From Cryptomeria japonica (taxonomy: Eukaryota; Streptophyta; Pinopsida; Cupressales; Cupressaceae), in NCBI RefSeq assembly GCF_030272615.1, contig NC_081413.1, positions 564,884,510 through 564,944,509 of the forward strand: a stretch of 60,000 nt of DNA, read 5' to 3'. The translations under genes were made by a program, and so were the position numbers. Shown here one piece after another: positions 1-11,502 of the stretch (positions within the stretch are counted from its first letter, which is position 1; every line of letters starts with the position of its first letter). Under the pieces are notes generated by a model, which saw nothing but the letters and a program-made list of their open reading frames with translations, did no database searches and was not told the DNA's origin.

Positions 1-1319
1 GATTATACATAGGAAAATTACTAACTGAGATTTCATTCATGTAGCAATACAAGCAACATTACAAATATTTCAGATAATCGATAAGTCAAGCCTTTGATAA
101 TAGTTTTTGATTGTGGATAAAAAAATAGTAGATCCTTGTATATATTTATAGATGAAAAAGTAGGATCAAATGGTTGGTTTGTAGATATTCTATAAATGTA
201 TGCAACTTTGGCTTAGTTTATTATGTTGTAAGTTATTAGATACCAAACATTGGAGAAATAGTTTTGGTGTTGTGTAATTGATTAGTTTAATAATTTATAA
301 TGTAAGTATACAACTTTTGAAAATGGTGTTTGAAAAGAGATGAGCCACTAATAGTAATGTCACTAATAAAATACAAAAATGAACACAAGGTTAATAAATG
401 CTTTAAAATATTGAACCAATAAACTTTGAAGCTTGGTCACACATAGAAGTTGACACAAGGAAAACAATTAAGATAGAGGAATAAATTAGATAGCAAGTCA
501 AGTCACAACATAATAAGATGCTTTGGATTAAGGAAAAAAAAACAGGTTTTGAAGGGGCCCTCAAACCCTTTACATATAAGATTCTAAAAGGTTTAGAATC
601 AAAACATCAAAACATAACCCAAAACAAAACAAGCTGCGGAAGATAAAACAATACATATGGCAACCAAAGAATCGGCAAAAGACCAGAAGGGCAACCAAAA
701 ACCAGCAACGACCCATAGACCAACAACCATAAAGATACATAACCCGAGAAATAGAGAACATAAACTACATAAGGCTCTTAGGGTCTCAATGACTTCAACC
801 TCTAGAAGACTCATATTATCAGCAACAGACCTCAACTCCTTGTAGTCCACACTTTGGGTAGCAACTTTCTTTTTCAAATTCCCCCTAGTTTGCTTACAAG
901 GACAACAATAAGATGTTAATTAAAGTGACTTAGTTGCATTATCACCATAAAGGTACCAAAAGACTAATAGGAGTTAAAAAGTATAACACAAGAGTTAGTA
1001 CTAATAGGGTATTTAGTCATTTTCAAATCGGAATAGACATTATACATTTATTTGTTATTAAGAGGTTTAAAAATATATTTGAACTCTCTACCAAGTAGAT
1101 AATACTGACATACCAAATATACCACCTTTGACCCATGTGACATTTAATCATTCACAACTCTACATATAAAATTTTAGAAAATACATGTACTAGTTCTCTA
1201 ACCATTATGAATCACCTAAATGAGCAACAAAGCTAATAACTTTATTTTCTTGATAATATAAACAAGCCTACAATACTATGAATCAAATTACCTACATAGA
1301 TACTGGTTATTAATTGTAG
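1..1319. other. AT-rich flank without assignable gene
   Basis: This is AT-rich sequence left of the first recognisable LTR. I see no retrotransposon protein motif, RNA gene or repeat array in it. The only longer reading frame that looks non-random is the minus-strand frame at 599-877, listed separately. Confidence 0.5.
599..877 (-). CDS. Hypothetical 92-residue membrane-like protein, possibly a transposon fragment
   Basis: I do not recognise this product. The frame starts with a charged segment (MKKKVATQSVDYKELRS), has a short acidic helix-like stretch (SLLEVEVIETL), then two long hydrophobic stretches at about residues 33-60 and 67-91 that could be membrane segments. The frame stays open upstream of the ATG for a few codons (a Cys- and Lys-containing stretch), so it may be the tail of a longer protein. 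No neighbouring gene gives context, and the surroundings are transposon remnants. It could be a decayed transposon-associated ORF or chance. Whether it is expressed is unknown. Confidence 0.2.
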   Translation of the reverse strand: MKKKVATQSVDYKELRSVADNMSLLEVEVIETLRALCSLCSLFLGLCIFMVVGLWVVAGFWLPFWSFADSLVAICIVLSSAACFVLGYVLMF

Positions 1320-1632
1320 TGTCATAAATTGTACACCTTTAATTAGGGTGTCCAATTTCACACTCTCCTAGCACTCATTTTAGTATTTCCATTCCTTTAT
1401 GCATTATGGGACCTTTATTGATTTAAATTAATATAATGTATTTTATTCCACTTTAATACATCATCACACTCTTATTTGGGCCCATAATTCTAGGTGCACC
1501 CTTTATCTTTATATTATCTTGATTTATTGGAAGTCCGCCCCATTTCAAATCTCAAGACACATTTCCCCCATCTAAACATCATATATCACACAAACTTATT
1601 TTTGGCATTAGAACCTTATTATCTCGCATCCT
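1320..1632 (+). repeat. G1 5' LTR, truncated
   Basis: It begins TGTCATAAATTGTACACC and matches the start of the repeat at 5868 closely for about 310 bases (shared blocks include ATCATCACACTCTTATTTGG). After about 1632 the similarity stops and internal coding remnants begin. The rest of this LTR, the primer site and most of gag are therefore deleted. Confidence 0.7.
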
Positions 1633-1639
1633 TGAAAAG

Positions 1640-2217
1640 TTGGGATAAATTTGATCTCCCTTTGGGACTTGATTCAAACTTCAACCTCATACCATGGGTT
1701 GATCCAAGAAGCCTTACACAGGTAGTTCCTCATCCTCATGCTAAGCCAGATTATATTACATTCTCACAAGATGAATTGCTATTGAAAATATAAATGATCC
1801 CCTTATGATCACTCCTTGCATTTATGAAAAAAAAGAGGCACCTTAATTGATAATAGGCTAGCACTTAACATTTTTCATGTTGACTTATTAGATAAGATAA
1901 ATTGGGATTATTCTTCTATTCAAACTGATCCTCTTTATGTTCGTGGATTTGATATTGTTCCTAGAGAGTCACTTGGTATAGTCATATTACCTATCAAAGT
2001 AGAACCCGTGATTTTACCCCCTCCTATTCATGTCATGTGCAACGATCTCAATTATAACCTTATTCTAGGTAGACTGTGGATTCATGCTATAATAGCAGTC
2101 CCTTCTACTCTTCACCACACAAACAAATTTAGTTATAACAATGAAACGTACACTATCAAGGCTGATCCTAATCCTCATGAGTTTCTTCAAGATGAAGTAG
2201 GATGTCAGTCCCCTTGA
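1640..2217 (+). pseudogene. G1 gag-pol fragment ending in the protease-adjacent domain
   Basis: Frames at 1640-1793 and 1860-2217 are remnants of a Ty3/gypsy polyprotein. The diagnostic stretch is about 1990-2160. It reads LPIKVEP, then NLILGRLWIHAI, then AVPSTLHH. This matches the block that follows the aspartic protease in Tat-type elements, where LLGRPWIH and AVPSTLHQ are hallmarks; the minus-strand Tat element here has the equivalent ILLGCPWIHA. The protease active site itself is not recognisable. Stops and frame changes make it non-coding now. It is oriented with the G1 LTRs and polypurine tract, which supports one element. Confidence 0.65.
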
Positions 2218-3579
2218 ATACTATGACTCCTACAATACATTCTCATATCAATGATTCTTTAAAAAAGAATTGAGGTACATTAGAATTTACAACTTTTAAT
2301 GGATATAAGGTCCCTCACTCCAAGTATGAAGCCTTGAATGAGCCTTGTGTGTCCTTTATCCAAGCTTCTTCTAGATCAACTTCCACCTCCTCTTCCAAAG
2401 CATGTCTTGATAATGTTTGGAGGTCTTTAAAGAATGAACCCTCTCCTATTGACATTTCAAAACCTACATTTGATGGATGCAGTGGACATGATTTAGGATG
2501 TGTGCAACAAAGTTTCGAAGGTCATGAGAAATCACACTTATTCAATGGAAGTTTAGGTTTTCAATCTCCTCCTTTGTTGACATTCCCTCTACCATTGTCT
2601 AGTGCACCCATGTCTACTTATTACAATGTTTCATTAGAACAAGATAGTTTTTTGTCCAATCTTCTTCAAACCAAAGTGATTATCCCTCTTCAACCCAAAT
2701 GAAGAAGGAAACATAGACAACATATCAAGAATCCCCCTTTTTGTGCATATCATTAGCTCCATTTCCATTCCACTAATGAATGCCAAGCTTTGCATAATAA
2801 ATTCAATAATCCATCGATTCTGGTATCATTCAAGTAAAAGATGTCAATGAGTGGCATCTTTGTCATCACCATTCTAAATAGCATCTAAGTTCCTATTATG
2901 TTGTTCCTCACTATGTGACATTGGATGCTTACCTCTTCGGGGCTCATTGCCATTCATGGTGGTACAATTTTAGGTGCAATCATACTTAGTGAGCAACATA
3001 AAAATCTATTTATTCTTATCTCCATGCTTGGGGTGCAAGAATGCTTTTTCAATCATTCCTTCTTTTTAAGGATCCACTCTTCCTTTGTTGAGATGCATCT
3101 TTCATAACTGGATGTCCTTTCTTACATAGAGTTAATTTCCATTCAAGTACATGTGTGCCCCTTGGTTGGACTTATTGTTTGCTTGAAATAGTATGTCTTT
3201 TATGAATAATCTCTTCTTATTAAGTGTGTGCAATCCTTTACTAAGAATCTACCTTTTTCCTAAACAATGGAGAAGGTGTGTATTCTTAGTCTCCTGCTTT
3301 CAAAGATGTAATCTTTATAAAGGTCTCTTCTTTTTTTGGAGGTAGATATCCTAAGGCAAATATCTAGCCCTCCTTTAACCATGCATCCCTCAAAAGGATC
3401 CCTTTACACTTATTGCAAGATATCTCTTTTGCAACTATCTTTTCCTTGCCTTAAAAGAGCTATGCCTTCTTTGGCTTGGATGGCATGTACATTTTTGCTT
3501 AAAGGATATATGCTTTCTCATGAAGGTGTTTATCTGTGGTTTATCCTTGATTTCTATCTACCTTAAGATATCAACATAA

Positions 3580-5150
3580 GAATATGTTGACATCATAGGG
3601 AGGGTGGTGCAGGAGCACCTAGTTTTATTGATGCATTTTTCAAGATTTTGGAGTGATTGATCATGTTTGGGGTCAATGAGTGACTAAAGGACTATTGAAA
3701 AGTCCAAGTATGTGGTTTAAGGTTATTTGTAGTTTTGTTGTCTCTTGTTTTATCTTATTTGCTCAGTTTTGGCCAAAGTGCCTTTATAAGCCAAAAATGA
3801 CATCATTTTGCAAAATTGGGTAAAACCCCTTGTAAGGACTCATAAGGCTTTTGGAAATGTTATTTTAGTGTTAGGGAACCATCATAGGGGGTTTAGAGTG
3901 AGTAAATATGCATAAGTTTAAAAAATGCAAAGTGGAGCAAAACTTGTCATTGTTGCTTGACAACTTTTTGCAATTTTTGGAGCAACTTTTAAAAAATGAT
4001 CAAATTGGTGGTTGAGGAACCAATGGGTGGTTCGTTATGAGAAAGGAGGCATATATAATGCTTTTGAAATAATTGTAAATGGGTTGGAAGATCCAAGATA
4101 AAATTTTAAATGATACTTGAAGGCAATTTTTCAGATGTTTACATTAAAAACTTGTAATTTTGGTGATAGCAGTCCGTACTAGATGAATTGATCTTGTTAC
4201 TGTTATTTCATGGTGGTTTAGGTTTCATTGTTGTGGTGCTTTGGAAGTGTTTGTATCTCTTTATAGTGCATTTTTAGTGCTTTGTTTGTAAATTGTTTTG
4301 AATTGCATTGCTCTCGGTCTGAGCAAGGGATTAATACCCTAGCAATGGCTCCAACTTGAAATCCCATTGTGTTTTCTCAATGGTCCTTGGGGTTAAAGTT
4401 ATGGAGCCTATGTATAGTGTGTATATCCATTTTGGTGCCTTGGAGATTGCTTTGAAACAATTTGCTATCAAGTCCTAGGAGAGCTCTGTCATAGCCCGAC
4501 TAGGGAACTTGACTGTTATGTGCACTTTTGCTTGCAGGGATGATCAAATATGGTTGTGCCAAGTGATTGTCATGGAATAAGGAAGCCTAAAAGAGTCTCA
4601 GTAGAAGTATGGAGGTGTGACAGTGTGTGGGAATCCACAAACCCTATTGGAGAAGGCTCTTAACCCTTAAACCCTCAAAAAGAGCCAGTTTGGGGTCCGT
4701 ACCTGTACGGAGATACCAGATAGCCTAACCTCCCGTATCTAAAAGATTGTTCAAAAGGGTATTCAGATCACTAAAGATCTTCAGGGGTCTTTTGGAGGTT
4801 TTCTGAGCAATTGAACAAAAAACATGAAGGTAAGGCTAATAGAGGCTCTTAGGGCTACTAGGCTTATAAAATAGGAACTTGTGAAAGCGACGGAGAAATG
4901 GAGTGAAACAAGTCACAAAACCACATGATGGGAGTTTTTACACCATCTCAGAATCCTCCTAGTCTCCTGCAAGTGAAGGTTAAATAACTTGATATCGTGA
5001 TGGTTGAACTTACTCTAGTGAGTTCTAGCCTGGATCTTGAGTAATTGAGCAAACTAGTTGATAAAGAGTTTCCCAAAAGAGTTTAGGTGTTGGAATTGGT
5101 TCATGGATGAAGAGTAAGGTGTAAAAAAAAATGGGAGCCCACTATGACAC
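3580..5150. repeat. Solo-LTR-like insertion inside G1 (approximate ends)
   Basis: The block interrupts the 3' part of G1 and carries no protein motif. It shares scattered similarity with the solo LTR at 29899-31394, for example a stretch around a GCAACTTTTTGCAA-like motif, a pair of GTACGGA boxes and a GGTATTC segment near the middle. I infer a related, older solo LTR. The ends and target duplication are not resolved. Confidence 0.35.
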
Positions 5151-5235
5151 CTCTTTCTAACCTACAAACTAAAATTGCAACTCTTTTGTGAGATCCTCCC
5201 TATCAAAGGGGCATATATCATGGCCTCCTTATTGC

Positions 5236-5343
5236 TTCATGTTGTGGATTTTTTTGCATACAATGCTTTGCTTGGTTATCCTTTTTCAATTCATGTTGCA
5301 GATTTTGTACATACAATACTTTGCTTGGTTATCCTTTTGCATT
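5236..5343. repeat. 54-bp tandem duplication
   Basis: Two units start at 5236 and 5290. Each begins TTCATGTTG, continues through a GCATACAATGCTTTG-like block and ends in TGGTTATCCTTTT. They differ at only a few positions. The pair lies in the 3' noncoding part of G1. Confidence 0.8.
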
Positions 5344-5851
5344 GAATCTCAGGATGAGTGGAACTAGCATAACGCAACTTGCTAGACTATTTCAAATCTT
5401 CCTCTCTACATGGATCACATAACATAAAACACTTTTTTGTCCAATGGAATCCATGTTCCTTTCCTTATTTCCCATGAACCCATAGCATAACACACTTCGC
5501 TAGTGTTGGATCATGGTATTTTTGCCCCTCAAATTGGTGTATACCCTTATTCTTTCTATAATTCCACTTGTGCTCTTTCTATAACACGCTAAGAATGATA
5601 TTAGCAATTGAGACATTTTGATTTTCAAGGTCTTTTCAACTAGTTGAATTGAAACCTTTTGTTTTAGTACTAATGTTGTTGCTTTTGTGTATATTTGAAG
5701 GTTACTTGCATGGATTGATATGATCCTATTCTCGGGGGCTTGATCACCCCTCAAATTTAGTGTTCTCCCATCCATAGCTTGTCTTTCTCTCAAATGCTCT
5801 ATCTCTTCATTTCTACTTTATAGTGAGTATGATGGTAAGATCATACTTCAC

Positions 5852-5867
5852 TAAAGTGGGGGCGTAG
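5852..5867 (+). other. G1 polypurine tract
   Basis: A purine-rich run, AAAGTGGGGGCGTAG, sits directly before the TG that opens the right LTR at 5868. This is where plus-strand DNA synthesis is primed in LTR retrotransposons and it fixes G1 on the plus strand. Confidence 0.6.
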
Positions 5868-7140
5868 TGTCGTAAATTGTACACCTTTATGTAGGGTGTC
5901 CAATTTCATACACTCCTAACACTCATTTTAGTAGTTCCCATTCCTTTATGCATTATGATACCTTTATTGATATAAATTTATATTTAAATTAATATTATGA
6001 ATCTTATTCCACTTTGATACATCATCACACTCTTATTTGGGCCCTTAATTCTAGGTGTGCCCTTTATCTCTTTATTATCCTATTTTATTATAAGGCTTGC
6101 TCCATTTCAAATCTCGAGACATATTTCCCCCATCTAAACATTTTTTTTTCATACAAACTTATTTTCGGCATTAGAACCATATTATCTTACATCCTGATGC
6201 TTTTTTCCCTCAATTGTGGGAGGATAATAAGACGGTCCTATTCTATTCAAATCTAGCTTCGTGCAGAAATATGATAGTTTTAAGTCGGCCTAAAGGTTAT
6301 TATTATTATAAAATCCATGTATAAGGCACCTCTCTCAATTCATTTCATCGTCATGATATTATATCATTATTGCATTCCAATCCTAGAGCAATTATTATTC
6401 CTCAAGAGCAGATTTGATTCAAGGAGCAACAAGCTACATCAAGGCATCTTCAATTATACTTTGGTTTTGATTTCATGATAGATTTTATGTGATTTATCAG
6501 GTTATTGTATCAACACATAGAGGACTTATCCTAAGAGCATTGCATCACCTACTGAAGGTATAATCAATTAAGTCAATCTTTTACATTCAAGCATTTCAAT
6601 TCCAAATCTAGCCCTTGCCCTCAAAAGGCACATTTTTAATTCTATTTTTATTTTAATTCAATTAGGGTTAATTCCAAACTTGGGGTTTAACTTAGGTAAA
6701 CCCCTATCCACAACACAATTTTCCTTCTTTTGTGTGCAGGTGATAGATCTAGGAGACGATGATGAAGAATTTGGCAGAGGAGAGGAAGGCGAACAAACTT
6801 AAATTTTGTAGGAGCAAAAAGTGGAGGACTTGGTCACCCAAAGAGGACTGAGATGCCCAGAGGGGACTAGGACACCCAACCCTGCTTGGTCTTGTGCGTC
6901 CCTATCTTGACTTCAGTTACATGTTCCTCTTTGCATCCTTGTTTTATATCCGCATCTGTGGCTTCATATCTGATATGAGATTTCCTATATATGTTGATTA
7001 CTATTAGTTTCACGTTATTTATCCCTAGACTTTGCAATCAAATTACATCCTTTCAATTGCATTTTCACTTAAAGCAAAAAGGATTGGAGTCCAATCAACA
7101 TTCAATTCTATTAGGGTTGAATCTATTGATTTCATTCCAC
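5868..7140 (+). repeat. G1 3' LTR (right end approximate)
   Basis: It starts TGTCGTAAATTGTACACC and repeats the left LTR for its first 310 bases. The remainder is LTR-like, AT-rich and without reading frames of note. A purine-rich, GA-heavy segment lies near 6740-6880. The terminal CA and target duplication could not be placed with confidence. Confidence 0.5.
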
Positions 7141-8039
7141 TTTTAATGTAGTCATTGTGAAATAGGTCTTATTTCTAGTTTGCATGCATAAACCTATGAA
7201 CTCTATTTTTATACATTACATTAATGATCTATGATACTTGCAATTACTTCTTGAAGACTTTTAAAATTTAAATATGATCCAAGAAAACATCTATTCCTAT
7301 TATAATAAAAACTTAAAAACACAAGAAATTGCAACAAATTCCTTTAAGAATCTTATAATTTTTTTTATAATATTAATTGTGTAGTGAATAATTTATGTTT
7401 TAAATAAAGGGGGAAATATCCCTCAAAAGAACCTGCTTATATGTAAATGGAAAATTCGAATATGGCATTCACATGAACACCAATTCCATGAACCAGAGGC
7501 TAAAACACTTACACTTATTTCTAATTTAACTAATAAGGTTATTTATTGTTCCTTTTTGAATTCTCCAATATTTCATGGAGCTTACCCAATGATGTAACTA
7601 CACAATTGGGATTTTGTGGAAAAAAATTCATTTCTAGTGTAGCGCATCTAGGAAGGTATACATTCTCGAACAATGGGGTGGACTTGGCATATCAAATCTC
7701 ATGCTACATATTAGATGTAATACATTAAATAGAAGTAGATGAAACATTGCAATGTCATGGTTTAGAGACACAACCCATGATATGAAGAGGTATTGTCTTT
7801 TAGAAATAGGACATGTGTTATTTTATAGAAGAGAGTTGTAGTTTCAATACAAGTGCTGAAATCTATAAAAAGTAGCATAGATCTAAAGTTCATTTTAAAA
7901 AGTTTAATGGAAGGTGAATATATCTTTACTTACTTTAAGAATCATTTTTTCTTAATTAAGTTTGATCATAATGATATTAAAAAAATTCATATTGTTGAAA
8001 ATTTGGAGAATGTTTGGAGAATGTTGTCAGTGATCAGTT
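7141..8039. other. No gene recognised
   Basis: AT-rich sequence with only short open frames (longest about 60-83 codons) and no motif I can identify. It is probably old transposon residue between G1 and the LTR remnants that follow. Confidence 0.4.
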
Positions 8040-10753
8040 ATGTTGGTTTGGTTTGGACACGGTCTTATATTGATGCAGGTTTCTTTATTTGGTGTTGCTA
8101 TTGAGTTTGATTCAAGCTTATTTGTCTGGTGTTGCTGTTGAGTTTGATGCAAGAATTGGTGTCCAGTAGTGTATACATTCAAATGTTCATATAGGGCTTG
8201 GTGAATATGTAGAAGTGTCTCTGGAAAGTTACAGTTGTGGCAGGTTCAATATGCAGGAAAGAGTATTTAATATCCAAATAGAAGAATGTTTTATATTCCT
8301 TCAAATTGTGAAGAGTATGGTGTGTGGATTTGGATACAATATTAATGTTTTGTGATTGGTGTACTATCAAGTTTATAGCTCCCCTGATTTCTCAAATGAT
8401 GAGACTTGTGGTTGCAACTTTCTGATAGTAAGAGTGCCTATTACACTAGTCTGAAATATGTTTGATGGCTTCCAGATATGTGAATTCAAGTGTTACAGTT
8501 TTGATGATATGTTTATTTGGATTGTGTAGTATTCTAGTTCAATTTTCGTTGGTGTTTTTGTTCCACGAGTGAGTTATGCTGGTTTGTGCTTGGTATGTTC
8601 AGTTGTGTTATGTTTTCTACGCACCGCATTGGATTATCTTGTTTAAATCAACTTTTTGGTCCAGATATTCATTGGAGGTTGAGATAGAATATTGTTATGG
8701 GTCTCACCGTGGTGTGTGGAGACTACGTTAAGTAATTTACATTGGAAGGTGTTTAGGCCAATTGGTTGTTGAGTTTTATTGTTTATCTACAATTACATTT
8801 GCTGTCGACTTTGGAGAATCTATTGACGTGTGTGGTTCATTGGATTCGACTTAAAATGATGTGTTGTGATATATTTTTGTCCCCTCTATATCTTGGAGTT
8901 GACCATGTTGAGTGGTTTTAGTCTGGGTGGTCTATTTTTTGTAATATTTAATACTCTCTCTGTGGTCGACCCTCAACTAGGTTTTCTATGATCTAAATTG
9001 TATTTAAGGAATGCGTATGTATGAGTTGAGTAACATAAAGTGTGTGATTTGATGTGAAGTGAATGTGAATAATATGTAAGAAGATTTAGTATTATAGATG
9101 TGAGGAAGTCAATTTGTGAAGATCTTTGATGATATATATTTAGTGTGATAGTGCCCAGATAGTGGTTGATGTCAGATGTGTTTTCTACGATATTGGTTGC
9201 TTTACATAGTGGTCAAGGACAATTTCATCATTAGAAGATTATTTTCATTTCAATTCTCCTATTATTTTTGTTGTCAGAAGATGGTGAGTCTCTTGGCAGA
9301 TCTCTATATCTTTCTCTAAAGCAGTGAGTTTTAGTTGTGCAAGTCATTGTATCTTGCCCTACGATTGTGCATCTTAGCCTTGCAAGTCCATCGAGTACAT
9401 ATTGCTCCTTGTCAAAGAGTCTAAAACATTGTAATCAATTTTATTTATATTGTGAGTGTGATTCTCACCATGGTTTTTTCGTGTTGGGTTTTCCATGTAA
9501 GTCCGATGTTCATGTGTTGATGATGTTGGCTTGATGATGATTATAATGTATTCATCACTTGTTGTCATTGATGAAACACTCTCACACACACATATGATTA
9601 CATTGACTACCAGTGTAACTTCATTGATTTACATTGTTAACCGGTATGTTTAAGGTCTATTTCTAACCGGTACTCTATGTCAACTGGTATGTGCCTAAGA
9701 GATAACCTGTGGTTACATTAAGTCAACATCAAAATGAAGATAAAGTTGAAGATGAAGATCAAGCGGAAGATTCCAGGCCAATGGTTCACATATTTTGTTC
9801 CAACCGGTATTAACTATTTTAACCGGTATCCATTTTTGTGATGAGTTACCAGCACCATTTGTTTGTGGTCATTTTTATGATGAGTTATGTTTAAATGTCT
9901 AGATACACTGCACCTAGGAAATTGTGTTCCTATGGCCGACATAAGATTTGTATGTCTATTTAAAGACATCTTAGTGAATCATTTAAACAGAGAGAACTGA
10001 TATAGAAGAGGAGCTTATGCGAATACTGATATGTATAAAGAGTGAAATCTTTTGTTGAAGAGCGATAAGTGTTTAGATGGAGAGCAGTGTTGAATGTATT
10101 TAGAATGATTTGATCAAGCAAGTCTTGTGCTACTCAAAATAGATCAAATCTTTCTTGTTGTTTTCTAATCATTACAACATAATCAAATCCCCTAACTGGG
10201 TAAGCTATAACAAGCTTCATTGTACAAAGCCTCTAACAAGGTGATCCATTAGTTTGGATTCTAAAATACTCCAGCAAGGTTACTCTTAACAGCGTATAAG
10301 CTTCTAATCAAGCTTGGGATCTCTAACAAGATTCTCTCCTAGCAGAGCACTTTGTAAGACATTAACCGATTAGTTTTCTATTGCTGCAGAATGTTAACTT
10401 GTGAGTTCCATCTCACCGTGGTTTTTACCTATTTGGGTTTTCCACGTATAAACACTTGTGTTATGGTGGATGTTCTACTTTATGTGGATGCTGTTATTTC
10501 ATTTTGGATATCATGTATTTTGTTCAAATTCTTAGTTAAGTTCATCTACCGGTTAGTGTTTAAAGTTGTGCTTATTTTGGTGTCACTGATTCACCCCCCC
10601 TCTCAGTGCTTTTCAAGAACATCAGATGATTGATGTTTTCCACTATTATTGTTGTAGACTAGTTAAATGTTGTTTAAAGTTTAATAATCAATGTTTAAAA
10701 TATCTGAACTGATTCCCCCCTCCCCCCCTCTCATTCCTATTGTGGGTTCAACA
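8040..10753 (+). repeat. Old copia-type LTR, split by a younger solo LTR
   Basis: The right end has the layout common to many plant LTRs: a CACCATGG box and GGGTTTTCCATGTAAG at about 9466-9500, then after the nested insert a CTGATTCCCCCC block and a terminal TTCAACA at 10753. No primer site follows 10753, so it appears to be a solo or truncated LTR. The left end near 8040 (TGTTGGTTTGG) is a guess. Two copies of a GGTGTTGC-GAGTTTGAT segment occur at about 8085-8145. Confidence 0.4.
9524..10624 (+). repeat. Solo LTR, 1101 bp, with GATGA target duplication
   Basis: It opens TGTTGGCTTGATGATG and closes AAGAACATCA. GATGA stands immediately on both sides (9519-9523 and 10625-10629), a perfect 5-bp target duplication, so the boundaries are firm. 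It contains the boxes CACCGTGG and GGGTTTTCCACGTA and a GATTCACCCCCCCTCTCAGT end block, plus several AACCGGTAT words. The same general LTR type recurs inverted at 23045-24570 and in element E1. Confidence 0.85.
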
Positions 10754-10988
10754 CATATCACATAAAAAGATAAAATGAATTCATAAAATAAATTACCATT
10801 ACTATCTAAATTATGTTGATGGATTGAAAACCAATAAAAAAGTTATATTAGATGCATTGTACAAATGACTTTACATATGTTGATTGAGCATAGATATTTT
10901 TCTATCAAGTTCAAGATTTCTTCTGGTATACATTGCAAAAATCAATAATATAACTGAGCCCACTTTTATATCATGTTATAAATTAGGA
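10754..10988. other. Short AT-rich spacer
   Basis: Nothing recognisable is seen between the two LTR remnants. Confidence 0.4.
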
Positions 10989-11502
10989 TGTTAGAATATT
11001 AATCATTATAAATTAAATATAACAAAAATTAAATGAGACTTATACAAACATATATTTAACACATTACACAAGATATACATGGGTAAAACCCTTTGAGGTA
11101 ACAAACCCCATAAAGCATCATTTTATTAAAACACTTGCAAAATATAGTCTACTAAATATAGATTGAACTTGGGGATACTTCTCCCTACTTCCACATAGTC
11201 AATAACACCTAATGTGCATAGTGGTATAACTCATTTAAATTTCCAAATTCACACCCTCTCAAATGAGAGAGAACCTCCAAAAATATAGGAGGAAAAGTGG
11301 CAAAATACACGAAGGGGTAATAGTCACACCTGTTCAATAACCCCCATTCATAAATAATTAATAATCTAATAGATTAGACTATAATTATTTTAAATGAGAT
11401 ATTCTTAATAAAGCATATCATATATAAGGTTTTCTAACCTTATATTAGAACAATATATAAATGTTATAAGGGTGTTACCCCTAATAATATTATATTCTAA
11501 CA
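10989..11502 (-). repeat. Solo-LTR-like element, 514 bp
   Basis: Its ends form a perfect 11-bp inverted pair: TGTTAGAATAT at the left and ATATTCTAACA at the right. Inside, read on the minus strand, is the box CAAAGGGTTTTACCCATGTA, typical of copia LTRs. The flanks (TAGGA and TTTAT) do not match, so no target duplication is visible. It may be a rearranged solo LTR. Confidence 0.5.

Larger units (their letters stand above)
1320..7140 (+). mobile_element. G1: decayed plus-strand Ty3/gypsy element, Tat-like
   Basis: Two direct LTR copies (from 1320 and from 5868) flank degenerate coding sequence. A polypurine tract precedes the right copy. The only recognisable protein segment is downstream of the protease (1860-2217). 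It resembles the same region of the minus-strand Tat element here, so G1 is probably a distant relative of it. Between 2750 and 3560 short frames remain without recognisable motifs; a paralogous copy of this stretch is embedded in the CACTA element at 19410-20000. The right LTR end is not precisely seen and no clear target duplication was found. Confidence 0.6.
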
